In this document: piece by piece, positions 7,503 through 13,292 of the stretch | How the letters are laid out: each line of letters opens with the position of its first letter | Position numbering within the stretch: the first letter of the stretch is position 1 | Source of the DNA: an uncultured Lachnospiraceae bacterium | GTDB lineage: Bacteria > Bacillota > Clostridia > Lachnospirales > Lachnospiraceae | DNA: 17,408 nt | Assembly (NCBI GenBank): GCA_946406305.1 | Contig: CAMJKC010000017.1 | Span: 1-17,408 of the forward strand | Direction: 5' to 3' | Notes under the pieces: generated by a model | What the model was told of the DNA's origin: nothing | Seen by the model: only the letters and a program-made list of their open reading frames with translations | Database searches by the model: none | Program-made: the position numbers and the translations under genes

Positions 7503-7815
7503 TAAATTTTAACATTACATCTCCATATTTTGTATTTACAGTGCTAATAATATTTTACTTATATAAATATTTATTTATCTATACCTCTTAAACTGATTTA
7601 ATGTACGAATTAATTAAGAGTGCATCAGAAATGATTCTTTTTATGATACACTCTTATTGTTTTTGACAAAAAATAATCTTCATCATCATAACTTTTACCA
7701 ATTAGTTCTTCTAACTCATACCAATATTTAATATATATAGAACACTTACATTTTACAACTCCTTAAATGCAGCATTTAATTCTATATCAACATTGTCAAC
7801 TTTGTTCTTTAAGAT
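7503..7815. repeat. Island repeat, copy 1 (upstream of higBA)
   Basis: This copy aligns along most of its length with copies 2 and 3. Shared segments include the plus-strand blocks taaatatttatttatct-type sequence, the hairpin at 7615-7656, and ttagttcttctaactcatac. It lacks the promoter portion of the other two copies. Its left edge runs into the higBA operator. Minus-strand frames through it read as decayed protein (YELEELIGKSYDDEDYFLSK, then NTKYGDVMLKF), so the repeat appears to derive from a duplicated gene. Confidence 0.75.
7615..7656. other. Conserved long hairpin in repeat copy 1
   Basis: The arms taagagtgcatca and tgatacactctta (plus strand) form a 13-bp stem with a single mismatch or wobble around a 16-base loop. 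The equivalent hairpins in copy 2 (9218-9259, 12 bp) and copy 3 (10728-10768, 11 bp) keep the arms. On the plus strand it is followed by ATTGTTTTT, so it could terminate leftover plus-strand transcription. Confidence 0.6.
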
Positions 7816-7912
7816 TTCATCAATTAAATCCATGTTGTTATTTTCATTTCTAATATCATATACATCATCAATATCTAAGTTTCTTAAATTTATAATTATT
7901 TGTGTATTGCAT
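7753..7912 (-). pseudogene. Small gene remnant with start-proximal frameshift
   Basis: A near-perfect ribosome site (GGGAGGGGG) precedes an ATG at 7912. That frame soon stops, but skipping one base after the ATG gives a continuous 53-residue acidic peptide. It begins MNTQIIINLRNLDIDDVYDI, continues with MDLIDEILKNKVDNVDIELN and ends AAFKEL at TAA 7755-7753. Its end (IELNAA...) is also present in repeat copy 2 (9360-9400). It looks like a small antitoxin-sized protein killed by a one-base insertion, or a sequencing indel. Not recognised. Confidence 0.4.
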
Positions 7913-7943
7913 TTACCCCCTCCCTTTTTTATAAATTCAAATC

Positions 7944-7968
7944 AAAAAAGAGAAGTTATTAGCTTCTC
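7944..7968 (-). terminator. Terminator after the DUF4177-like gene
   Basis: On the minus strand GAGAAG-CTAATAA-CTTCTC (7968-7950) forms a 6-bp stem followed by six T (7949-7944), 34 bases past the stop at 8002. Confidence 0.75.
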
Positions 7969-8001
7969 CATAATTTTATAATATTTGCTCATAAAAATAA
8001 A

Positions 8002-8253
8002 TTATATTTTCTCAAATACTAATGTTGCTTGTATTCTGTCTCCTCCTAACATTCCTTTGCTACCACCATTTGATGTAGAAATTGTATGCAACCTATACCC
8101 TTTACTTGCTTGATCATTGATTGCATCTTCAAGTTCACTTAAATTCCCAGAACCTGTTCCAAAAAATTTTTCTTTTAATGTTACTTGCAATACTACATAT
8201 TTTAAATCCTTTCCCGATGCCATTGAATAAGTTGATGAATCTGAATAATCCAT
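8002..8253 (-). CDS. DUF4177-like small protein
   Basis: This 83-residue protein reads DLKYVVLQVTLKEKFFG, then LSELEDAINDQASKGYRLHT, and ends QATLVFEK. The pattern of an N-terminal strand, a helix with NxxxxxGYxL, and a C-terminal (L)VFE/K strand is that of DUF4177 and related small alpha/beta proteins of unknown function, common in Bacillota. The start at 8253 has a strong AGAAAGGAG upstream (nine-base spacing). It is a single-gene unit with its own terminator, lying between a dead brnT copy and repeat copy 1. The family assignment is moderate; no function is proposed. Confidence 0.7.
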   Translation of the reverse strand: MDYSDSSTYSMASGKDLKYVVLQVTLKEKFFGTGSGNLSELEDAINDQASKGYRLHTISTSNGGSKGMLGGDRIQATLVFEKI

Positions 8254-8377
8254 AGTTCTTTTCTCCTTTCTTGTAATAAGTCATTAATATTAAATCTTTA
8301 TAAGTCCATCTTTACTACCTACACTAAAAAGAGTACTAATTTCACATCTTGGCTCTTCTTAATTTTAAATTTTACAT

Positions 8378-8521
8378 TCAGACAGTAAATCTTTCTTCAG
8401 TAACTGAATGCTCTATATCTAGCATCTCTAAAAACTATTAAAAAAATAGTACTTGCTTCCTTAAATGATACTTTATACCTATTTTATTTATTTTATTCTT
8501 ACTTGAATCCCATTCAAATTT
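8378..8521 (-). pseudogene. Decayed second brnT
   Basis: Three minus-strand frames in succession match the intact BrnT encoded at 8717-9004. They are KFEWDSSKNKINKIGIK (from 8521), VSFKEASTIFL, and LDIEHSVTEERFTV (ending at TGA 8380-8378). The intact toxin has RFEWDQDKFQENIKKHK, VSFREAKTIFL and DDEHTNYNATEDRFYALG in the same order. At least two frameshifts are needed, and the C-terminal half is not identifiable. It lies immediately downstream of the live module, so this looks like a tandem or replaced copy. Confidence 0.65.
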
Positions 8522-8532
8522 AAATTTCTATT

Positions 8533-8730
8533 TTATGATAGACTTACTAATGATTTATCAACTAATACTTTAAAATCTTCTTTAGACATGTTGCAATCCT
8601 CATAAAGCAAATCTAAAACCATCTCAACTCTTTCTTCATTTGATATTTTATCAACATATGGATTTTTTATAGCTGTTTTCCAATTAACTCTTTTAGTTTC
8701 ATTCAATGGGTCATTATTAATAGTTTGCAT
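8533..8730 (-). CDS. Putative BrnT partner (non-BrnA antitoxin)
   Basis: This 65-residue acidic protein (MQTINNDPLNETKRVNWKTA at the start, then YVDKISNEERVEMVLDLLYE and MSKEDFKVLVDKSLVSL) is encoded immediately after BrnT. Its ATG lies inside the last codons of the toxin gene (14-base overlap), so the two are translationally coupled. Its position and charge fit an antitoxin. It lacks the ribbon-helix-helix DNA-binding segment expected of BrnA and is shorter, so autoregulation may work differently or not at all. I do not recognise the family. Confidence 0.65.
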   Translation of the reverse strand: MQTINNDPLNETKRVNWKTAIKNPYVDKISNEERVEMVLDLLYEDCNMSKEDFKVLVDKSLVSLS

Positions 8731-9004
8731 AATAATCCTCCCTTTCTTCTTTATCTGCTTTTCTTGCAGAATATATTCTTATTGTATCTCCATACCTTTC
8801 ACAAAAACATACTAATAATAAATTGTTATAAATACTTTTCCCTAAGGCATAGAATCTATCTTCTGTTGCATTATAATTAGTATGTTCATCATCACTCCAT
8901 CTAATCATATGTTTATCTAAAAATATTGTTTTTGCTTCTCTAAAAGAAACTTTATGTTTTTTTATGTTTTCTTGAAACTTATCTTGATCCCATTCAAATC
9001 TCAT
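8717..9004 (-). CDS. brnT: BrnT-type ribonuclease toxin
   Basis: This 95-residue member of the BrnT family (RelE-like fold, translation-inhibiting RNase) has the signature N-terminus MRFEWDQDKFQENIKKHKVS, FREAKTIFLD, and near the end RYGDTIRIYSARKADKEERE. The latter holds the conserved IRIxSARKAxxxER block of the family. The ATG at 9004 is chosen because TTGGAG precedes it by six bases; a TTG at 9016 and an ATG at 9010 lie within or against that site. Transcription should start from the promoter in repeat copy 2 (9081-9053), giving a leader of about 40 bases. Length and motifs look intact. Confidence 0.9.
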   Translation of the reverse strand: MRFEWDQDKFQENIKKHKVSFREAKTIFLDKHMIRWSDDEHTNYNATEDRFYALGKSIYNNLLLVCFCERYGDTIRIYSARKADKEEREDYYANY

Positions 9005-9028
9005 TAGCATCTCCAATCAAACAATCTC

Positions 9029-9046
9029 ATAGGCTTTTCTACCTAT
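9029..9046 (-). other. 5'-end hairpin of the brnT transcript
   Basis: Minus strand ATAGG-TAGAAAAG-CCTAT starts at the predicted transcription start (about seven bases past the -10). The equivalent in copy 3 (10557-10541) reads GTAG-TAGAGAATG-CTAC, so an A-T pair is replaced by G-C. This single compensatory change supports real pairing. Confidence 0.45.
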
Positions 9047-9052
9047 AACAAT

Positions 9053-9081
9053 ATTATACATAAAATCCTTATTTTTAGCAA
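9053..9081 (-). promoter_or_regulatory. Sigma-A promoter of brnT in repeat copy 2
   Basis: Minus strand TTGCTA (9081-9076), 17-base spacer and TATAAT (9058-9053). The spacer and both hexamers are conserved with copy 3 except for one C/T difference in the spacer. Confidence 0.8.
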
Positions 9082-9430
9082 TATAAAACTCGGATAAATT
9101 CAACTAAATATTAGTATATACATCTTCATATCTTGTATTTACTGTGTCAGTAATATTTTACTTATCTAAATATTTATTTATCTCTACCTCTTAAACCTAC
9201 TTAATGTGCGAATTAATTAAGAGTGCATCATAAATGATTCTTTTTACGATACACTCTTATTGTTTCTGACAAAAGGTAATCTTCATTATCATAAGTTTTA
9301 CAAATTAGTTCTTCTAGCTCATACCAATATTTAATATTTATAGAACACTTACATCTGAAAACTTTTTAATGCTGCATTTAATTCTATATTAAAATTGTCA
9401 ACTTTAGCTTTGAAGTTTTTTCAATAATAA

Positions 9431-9625
9431 TTATAATGAATAAACTTCTAAAACCTTATATTGCAAGAATGATGAATTCAAAGTTCTTCTCCCTTGTGAC
9501 AATTTAATTTTTCCTTCTGCTTGCAATTCTAATAATATTTCTGTATATTCTTTATAGTCATACCCTTTACTTGCTGTAGATTTATCAGCTTTTAATCTTT
9601 CATAAACTTCTTCTTTAGAAATCAT
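9431..9625 (-). CDS. Small hypothetical protein (64 aa)
   Basis: Starts at ATG 9625 with GGAGG (9638-9634) eight bases upstream; a TTG at 9640 overlaps that site and is rejected. The sequence (MISKEEVYERLKADKSTASK, then YKEYTEILLELQAEGKIKLS, ending LQYKVLEVYSL) is helix-rich and mixed in charge, of antitoxin size, with no recognised motif. It follows the PIN module but is separated from it by a strong hairpin plus T-run (9657-9688), so it is either transcribed by read-through or from its own promoter near 9715-9740. Repeat copy 2 begins four bases after its stop. Confidence 0.6.
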   Translation of the reverse strand: MISKEEVYERLKADKSTASKGYDYKEYTEILLELQAEGKIKLSQGRRTLNSSFLQYKVLEVYSL

Positions 9626-9656
9626 TATATCTACCTCCAAAAATTTTTATTATAAT

Positions 9657-9688
9657 AAAAAAGCCACTATGCCGCTTGGCACAATGAC
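9657..9688 (-). terminator. Strong terminator or attenuator hairpin
   Basis: Minus strand GTCATTGTGCC-AAGC-GGCATAGTGGC (9688-9663) is an 11-bp stem with three G.T wobbles and a tetraloop, followed by six T (9662-9657). It can end the PIN operon. Because it lies 31 bases before the next gene's ATG, with TTGATT-16-TATAAA upstream near 9735, it could also attenuate that gene. An alternative small hairpin (AATGA-GGAG-TCATT, 9696-9683) overlaps its 5' arm. Confidence 0.75.
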
Positions 9689-9845
9689 TCCTCATTTGAT
9701 AAATTATGTAATTTATTTATATCAAAGCTAAAAGAGCAATCAATTAAAAGAGATACTCTCTCTCTACCATAGGAAGAAACTCTGATTTAACTTCCCTATA
9801 ATAAAGTATTTTAAATTTTTAGTTTTGACATTTACCAATAACATT

Positions 9846-10031
9846 TTACACCACAACATTATCAGCTGCAACATTTAAAAGCCCCATTTTCAATGCTGCT
9901 TCTCTGCCTTTTTTATTATAATATTCTATTAATTCACTACTTGTCATATTTTTAGTTCTCTCATAGTTTCTTTCTCTTATTTCATGTATGTCATCAATAG
10001 TTAAATCATATGTCCCATCTGCATGTCTCAT
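9846..10031 (-). CDS. Putative antitoxin paired with PIN toxin
   Basis: This 61-residue protein (MRHADGTYDLTIDDIHEIRE, then NYERTKNMTSSELIEYYNKK, then GREAALKMGL) sits two bases after the PIN-domain gene, with a strong GAGGAGG ribosome site overlapping the toxin's end. The segment IHEIRERNYERTKNMTSSEL followed by IEYYNKK resembles short helical antitoxins found next to PIN toxins. It has no clear HTH or ribbon-helix-helix, so DNA binding is uncertain. The toxin-first order is shared with the other two modules of this island. Antitoxin function is inferred mainly from context. Confidence 0.7.
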   Translation of the reverse strand: MRHADGTYDLTIDDIHEIRERNYERTKNMTSSELIEYYNKKGREAALKMGLLNVAADNVVV

Positions 10032-10033
10032 AT

Positions 10034-10516
10034 TTATTCCTCCTCTAAAAAATAAGTTGGTACAACTAAATCAATTGATTTATAATTTCTTAAACTTGTT
10101 ATTGCACGAACACCATTAACTGTTTTTACATTAACCATATGCTTAAAATTCCAAGATATAATATAATCCAATTGATTCGCTACAGCAATGCCAATGTGGT
10201 TAGCATCATCTCTACTTTTTTCTTTCAGTATCCCAAGTTCAATTATTTGTTGACCTATACCGATTGCTGTTTCAGATAAACTTAGAATTGTATATTTTAT
10301 CTCATTTAAATAATTTCCAAGTTTTTGTTTTTTCTCTTCACTGCATTCATTCATTTCTTCAATTGTCACTTGAGATATGTATACATCAAATCTACCACTT
10401 TTGAATCTTTCCCACAATGCCAAAGTTTCCTGCATCTTTTCAGAAGCATCAAGTTGCCATAAATGACTTATAACAGATGTATCAAGATAAACTTTTAATT
10501 TTCTATTATCAATCAT
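10034..10516 (-). CDS. PIN-domain toxin (VapC-like ribonuclease)
   Basis: This 160-residue PIN-fold nuclease has acidic active-site residues in the expected order: Asp in VYLDTSVIS (near residue 11), Glu in VTIEEMNEC, Asp in SRDDANHIGIAVAN, and the DYIISWNFKHM strand-turn that usually closes the metal site. PIN toxins cleave RNA with Mg2+. The ATG at 10516 is preferred, with GGAAG five bases upstream; the TTG at 10528 overlaps that site. It is transcribed from the promoter in repeat copy 3 (10592-10564). The next gene follows with a two-base gap and is presumably its antitoxin. The fold is clear. The VapBC label is loose, since the partner is not a typical VapB. Confidence 0.87.
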   Translation of the reverse strand: MIDNRKLKVYLDTSVISHLWQLDASEKMQETLALWERFKSGRFDVYISQVTIEEMNECSEEKKQKLGNYLNEIKYTILSLSETAIGIGQQIIELGILKEKSRDDANHIGIAVANQLDYIISWNFKHMVNVKTVNGVRAITSLRNYKSIDLVVPTYFLEEE

Positions 10517-10540
10517 ATTTTCTTCCAATAAAACAATCTC

Positions 10541-10557
10541 GTAGCATTCTCTACTAC
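10541..10557 (-). other. 5'-end hairpin of the PIN toxin transcript
   Basis: Minus strand GTAG-TAGAGAATG-CTAC begins at the expected transcription start. It pairs at the same position as ATAG...CTAT in copy 2 despite base changes. Confidence 0.4.
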
Positions 10558-10563
10558 AACTAT

Positions 10564-10592
10564 ATTATACATAGAATCCTTATTTTTAGCAA
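10564..10592 (-). promoter_or_regulatory. Sigma-A promoter of PIN module in repeat copy 3
   Basis: Minus strand TTGCTA (10592-10587), 17-base spacer and TATAAT (10569-10564), nearly identical to the brnT promoter at 9081-9053. Confidence 0.8.
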
Positions 10593-10889
10593 TATAAAAC
10601 TCGCATAAATTCAACTAAATATTAGTATATCCAGCTGCATATTTTGTATTTACCGTACATGTAACATTTAACTTATCTAAATATTTATTTATCTCTACCT
10701 CTTCAGCTGATTTAATGTGTGGGTAATTAAGAGTGCATGAAAATGGTTCTTTTTACAATACACTCTTATTGTTTTTGACAAAAAATAATCTTCATCATCA
10801 TAACTTTTACAAATTAGTTCTTCTAACTCATACAAATATTTAAACATGCATAGAACACTTACATCTAAAAACTTTTAAGTGCTGCATTT

Positions 10890-11231
10890 GATAAAAACGA
10901 AAATCTAAATGGTTTAATATTTTACTCAGATCAAGGTTAGCAATATCAAATGAAATATTATCAACAAAGATTAATAGATAAAGGCATTAGACAATAATTT
11001 TCACGAAAAGGTAATTGTATGAATAACTCATTAATGGAAGGTTTCTTTGATATCATGAAAAATGAAATGTTTTATGGTTAAGAATATAAATTCAAAACAC
11101 TTGACAACCTAAAAGAATCAATGATAGAGTATATAAATTACTATAACAATAAGAGAATTAATTTAAAAAGAAAAGGATTGACTCCTATAAAATTTAGAAA
11201 TCAATCCTTAGATAAATATAGTATTAATTAA
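10890..11231 (+). pseudogene. IS3-family (IS150-type) transposase, 3' remnant
   Basis: The plus strand encodes the C-terminal part of the DDE integrase domain: GLIFYSDQG (second Asp region), QYQMKYYQQRLIDKGI, then FSRKGNCMNNSLMEGFFDIM (Glu of the DDE triad in MEGFF), KNEMFYG, and YYNNKRINLKRKGLTPIKF. Three in-frame stops interrupt it (TAG after SDQG, TAA after GIRQ, TAA after MFYG), all at positions where relatives carry sense codons. The N-terminal half and orfA are absent because the sequence starts abruptly at the edge of repeat copy 3. It is the only plus-strand coding trace I accept in the window, and it is dead. Confidence 0.88.
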
Positions 11232-11265
11232 TATAAAATAGGTCTAACTTATAGGGTTCATAAGA
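10890..11265 (+). mobile_element. Truncated IS3-family element with probable right end
   Basis: This comprises the transposase remnant plus a likely right inverted repeat at 11242-11265 (gtctaacttatagggttcat then aaga), which resembles IS150-group ends (GTCTAACTTTTGGGGTTCA-like). The left end is missing, so no target duplication can be checked. Confidence 0.65.
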
Positions 11266-11307
11266 GTCAACTTTCCTTTAATTTTATAAAAATTAACTAC
11301 TTTAATC

Positions 11308-11535
11308 TTAGTGCGAACTTATGTTATTATCAACTTTTATGTTATTTGATTTTTTGTGTACCAATTTATCAAATAATCCTGCTAAAAATATTAAAGCAAG
11401 AAGTAATAGAAAACCTAAAAGAAACCACTTGCCATCTATAATTCTAAACAATTGGTCTATTAAGTATAATATTATAAAAGTTACAATAACTTTGATTTTG
11501 CTTTTTATACCTTTTTTTTCTTTATTCTCTGCCAT
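11308..11535 (-). CDS. Small two-helix membrane protein
   Basis: This 75-residue protein has a charged N-terminus (MAENKEKKGIKSKIK), two hydrophobic segments (about 15-30 VIVTFIILYLIDQLF and 36-55 WFLLGFLLLLALIFLAGLF) and a Lys/Asn-rich tail. There is no recognisable ribosome site before the ATG at 11535. It follows the tandem paralogs by 46 bases and probably ends their operon. Size and topology would suit an immunity or chaperone-like partner for membrane-active neighbours, but nothing in the sequence shows that. Not recognised. Confidence 0.55.
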   Translation of the reverse strand: MAENKEKKGIKSKIKVIVTFIILYLIDQLFRIIDGKWFLLGFLLLLALIFLAGLFDKLVHKKSNNIKVDNNISSH

Positions 11536-11581
11536 AATTTTGTTATAAAACTAATAAAATTCTATTTCTATATTTTATTAT

Positions 11582-12355
11582 TTATTTAAAATACTTACTA
11601 ATTGTTTTATTTAATAATTTTATATCATTATCATTTAAATAATTACTTAATTCTTCAACTTGAACAGTATTAACAATTGGCTCTATACTATATGAAAAAT
11701 CAATTAAACTTTGCTTATAATTTTCATCAGGTAGCGAATTAATAAATTCTTGTAATTTTGTTTTCCCATTTGTAAGTTGTTCAAATAGCTTTCCTCCTGC
11801 CCCTAAAACAAAACCTCCAATAGCTCCACCTACTACTCCAGCCGCTCCTGCAATGGCTGTCCCCGCACCTGGCACTACTCCAGTCCCTGCAAGAGCACCA
11901 TATGCCCCCATTGTACTCATCCCAGTTCCAGCTCCATCAATTCCACTACCAAATAATTCACCCATATCCAAACTTTCTATTTGTGCTAATTCATCATTTA
12001 CTTTATTTTTATACTTCACATATGGAATTCTACACATATAATACTTTTCTTCAGTCAAATCATCAATTTTATTAACTAAACATACTAAATATTCTGCTAC
12101 TATGTCATTATCATTCATTGTGCTTAAATTATTTTTTGCCATCTCATTTTCATAAATGACATTTGAATATAAATAATTGTTTTCATCAATATTAATTTTA
12201 TTCTTTACTAACTCTTTATTTCTATTTTCTATAGCATATTCTATATAGTTTGCATATTTTTCAGTATTTTTCAGTGGGTAAACTTTACTATTTACAACTA
12301 TTAATACTGATAAAACTATGACTATAGCAACTATACCAATTAACACTTTTTTCAT
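11582..12355 (-). CDS. Membrane-anchored protein with Gly-rich core, paralog B
   Basis: This 257-residue protein has an N-terminal hydrophobic anchor (about 3-21, VLIGIVAIVIVLSVLIVV). Its flanks are shared with the preceding gene: KYANYIEYA, YSNVIYENEMAK, NDNDIVAEYLVCL, and RIPYVKYKNKVND on the N side; LQEFINSLPDENYKQSLIDF on the C side. The central region (136-188) is different: a long Gly/Ala zipper (AYGALAGTGVVPGAGTAIAG, AAGVVGGAIGGFVLGAGG) with GxxxG spacing, like membrane-inserting hairpins in glycine-zipper proteins and bacteriocins. The ATG at 12355 is chosen: GAGGAG lies nine bases upstream, while the in-frame ATG at 12376 has no such site. It starts two bases after paralog A's stop. 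Function unknown; surface-exposed domain likely. Confidence 0.75.
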   Translation of the reverse strand: MKKVLIGIVAIVIVLSVLIVVNSKVYPLKNTEKYANYIEYAIENRNKELVKNKINIDENNYLYSNVIYENEMAKNNLSTMNDNDIVAEYLVCLVNKIDDLTEEKYYMCRIPYVKYKNKVNDELAQIESLDMGELFGSGIDGAGTGMSTMGAYGALAGTGVVPGAGTAIAGAAGVVGGAIGGFVLGAGGKLFEQLTNGKTKLQEFINSLPDENYKQSLIDFSYSIEPIVNTVQVEELSNYLNDNDIKLLNKTISKYFK

Positions 12356-12357
12356 AA

Positions 12358-13215
12358 TTAGTTTCTCCTCAAACATTTATTTTGTGTTTTATATAATAAT
12401 TTAATTTCATTTTCAGATAAGTAATAATTTTTTAACTCATCATCTGATACAATTTCAATATTTGGTATGATTATTGTTGAAAAATCATTTAATGTAGCTT
12501 TATATTCTTCTTCAGGCATTGCATCTATAAATTCATTTAGTTTTAAACTATTATCTTGAAACTGTTTCATAATATTTGAGCTAAGATTTTTAACACCCTC
12601 TATAACTGATGGAGCAATACCTCCTATAAATTCTCCTATTTCTTCTCCACCTTTTTTAGAGCCAAATTTACTACCTACTACACCACCAATGGCTCTACCT
12701 ATGTTTCTTAATACACTTTTTTCTGCTTTCTTTTTAGGAATATTAGCATCAGCTACTGCACCTACAACATCTGTACCAGCTTTAATCCCATCTGATATTA
12801 TTGATTGATAATCCATACCTTTTGCAATTTCAAGTTGATCATTCAGTGTATTTTTATATTTTACATAAGGAATTTTTAACATATAATATTTTGGTTCACT
12901 TATTTCATCATTAGATTTATACATCAAACACACTAAATATTCTGCTACTGTATCATTATCATTTAATGATGATAGTTCTGCTTTTGCTTTTTCATTTTCA
13001 TAAATAACATTGGAATATATATATTGACCATTATTTATTTTTTTCTTTTTTAATTCTTTGTTAAATTCTTTAGTAGCAACATCAATATAATTTGCATATT
13101 TTCCTGTATTATTCATTGGATATTCTGCAGTAGCTTTTTTAAATATAATCACTCCACCAATAACCAAAACCAACACAAATGATAATGCTATAAATATTAA
13201 CTTATTACTTTTCAT
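12358..13215 (-). CDS. Membrane-anchored protein with Gly-rich core, paralog A
   Basis: This 285-residue protein starts at ATG 13215 (AGGAG nine bases upstream; the GTG at 13221 is too close to it). An N-terminal membrane anchor (about 6-25, LIFIALSFVLVLVIGGVIIF) is followed by the conserved block also found in paralog B: KYANYIDVA, IYSNVIYENEKAK, NDNDTVAEYLVCL, and IPYVKYKNTLND. The core (about 140-212) differs: basic KKKAEKSVLRNIGRAIGGVV then GSKFGSKKGGEEIGEFIGGI. The C-block LNEFIDAMPEEEYKATLNDF again matches paralog B. The result is a tandem duplication with a replaced centre. Product and pathway unknown. It is part of a run of secreted or anchored proteins. Confidence 0.75.
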   Translation of the reverse strand: MKSNKLIFIALSFVLVLVIGGVIIFKKATAEYPMNNTGKYANYIDVATKEFNKELKKKKINNGQYIYSNVIYENEKAKAELSSLNDNDTVAEYLVCLMYKSNDEISEPKYYMLKIPYVKYKNTLNDQLEIAKGMDYQSIISDGIKAGTDVVGAVADANIPKKKAEKSVLRNIGRAIGGVVGSKFGSKKGGEEIGEFIGGIAPSVIEGVKNLSSNIMKQFQDNSLKLNEFIDAMPEEEYKATLNDFSTIIIPNIEIVSDDELKNYYLSENEIKLLYKTQNKCLRRN

Positions 13216-13292
13216 ATTCACGATCTCCTATTTAATATACTTTATATAACATTTTATACCTGCATTAGCCATAATTTGTTCATAAACATTAT

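Larger units (their letters stand above)
9011..9427. repeat. Island repeat, copy 2 (upstream of brnT)
   Basis: This is a direct repeat of copy 3 from the ribosome site through the promoter and onward, and of copy 1 over its right-hand 300 bp. Shared plus-strand landmarks include tttttagcaatataaaac (promoter -35 region), aaatatttatttatctctac, gagtgcat (hairpin arm) and ttagttcttctagctcatac. The minus strand preserves the phrases KYWYELEELICKTYDNEDYL and IELNAALKSF in broken frames. Confidence 0.8.
10517..10889. repeat. Island repeat, copy 3 (upstream of PIN toxin)
   Basis: This is a direct repeat of copies 1 and 2. It has the best-preserved minus-strand reading frames: MFKYLYELEELICKSYDDED, then HALLITHTLNQLKR, and in the next frame HIKSAEEVEINKYLDKLNVT up to TNI-stop. 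They suggest an ancestral coding sequence. The right end (gctgcatttg) runs directly into the IS3 remnant at 10890, inside the sequence that continues in copies 1 and 2, so the repeat was cut by that element or by later deletion. Confidence 0.8.

Noticed and set aside
7793..7981. 62-codon plus-strand frame
   Set aside because: It lies opposite the decayed small gene and the terminator, with no ribosome site and low-complexity hydrophobic sequence.
7503..10889. Repeats as integron attC sites or a CRISPR array
   Set aside because: Repeats are 300-400 bp, only three, irregularly spaced, with no integron core-site signature, integrase or cas genes in view.
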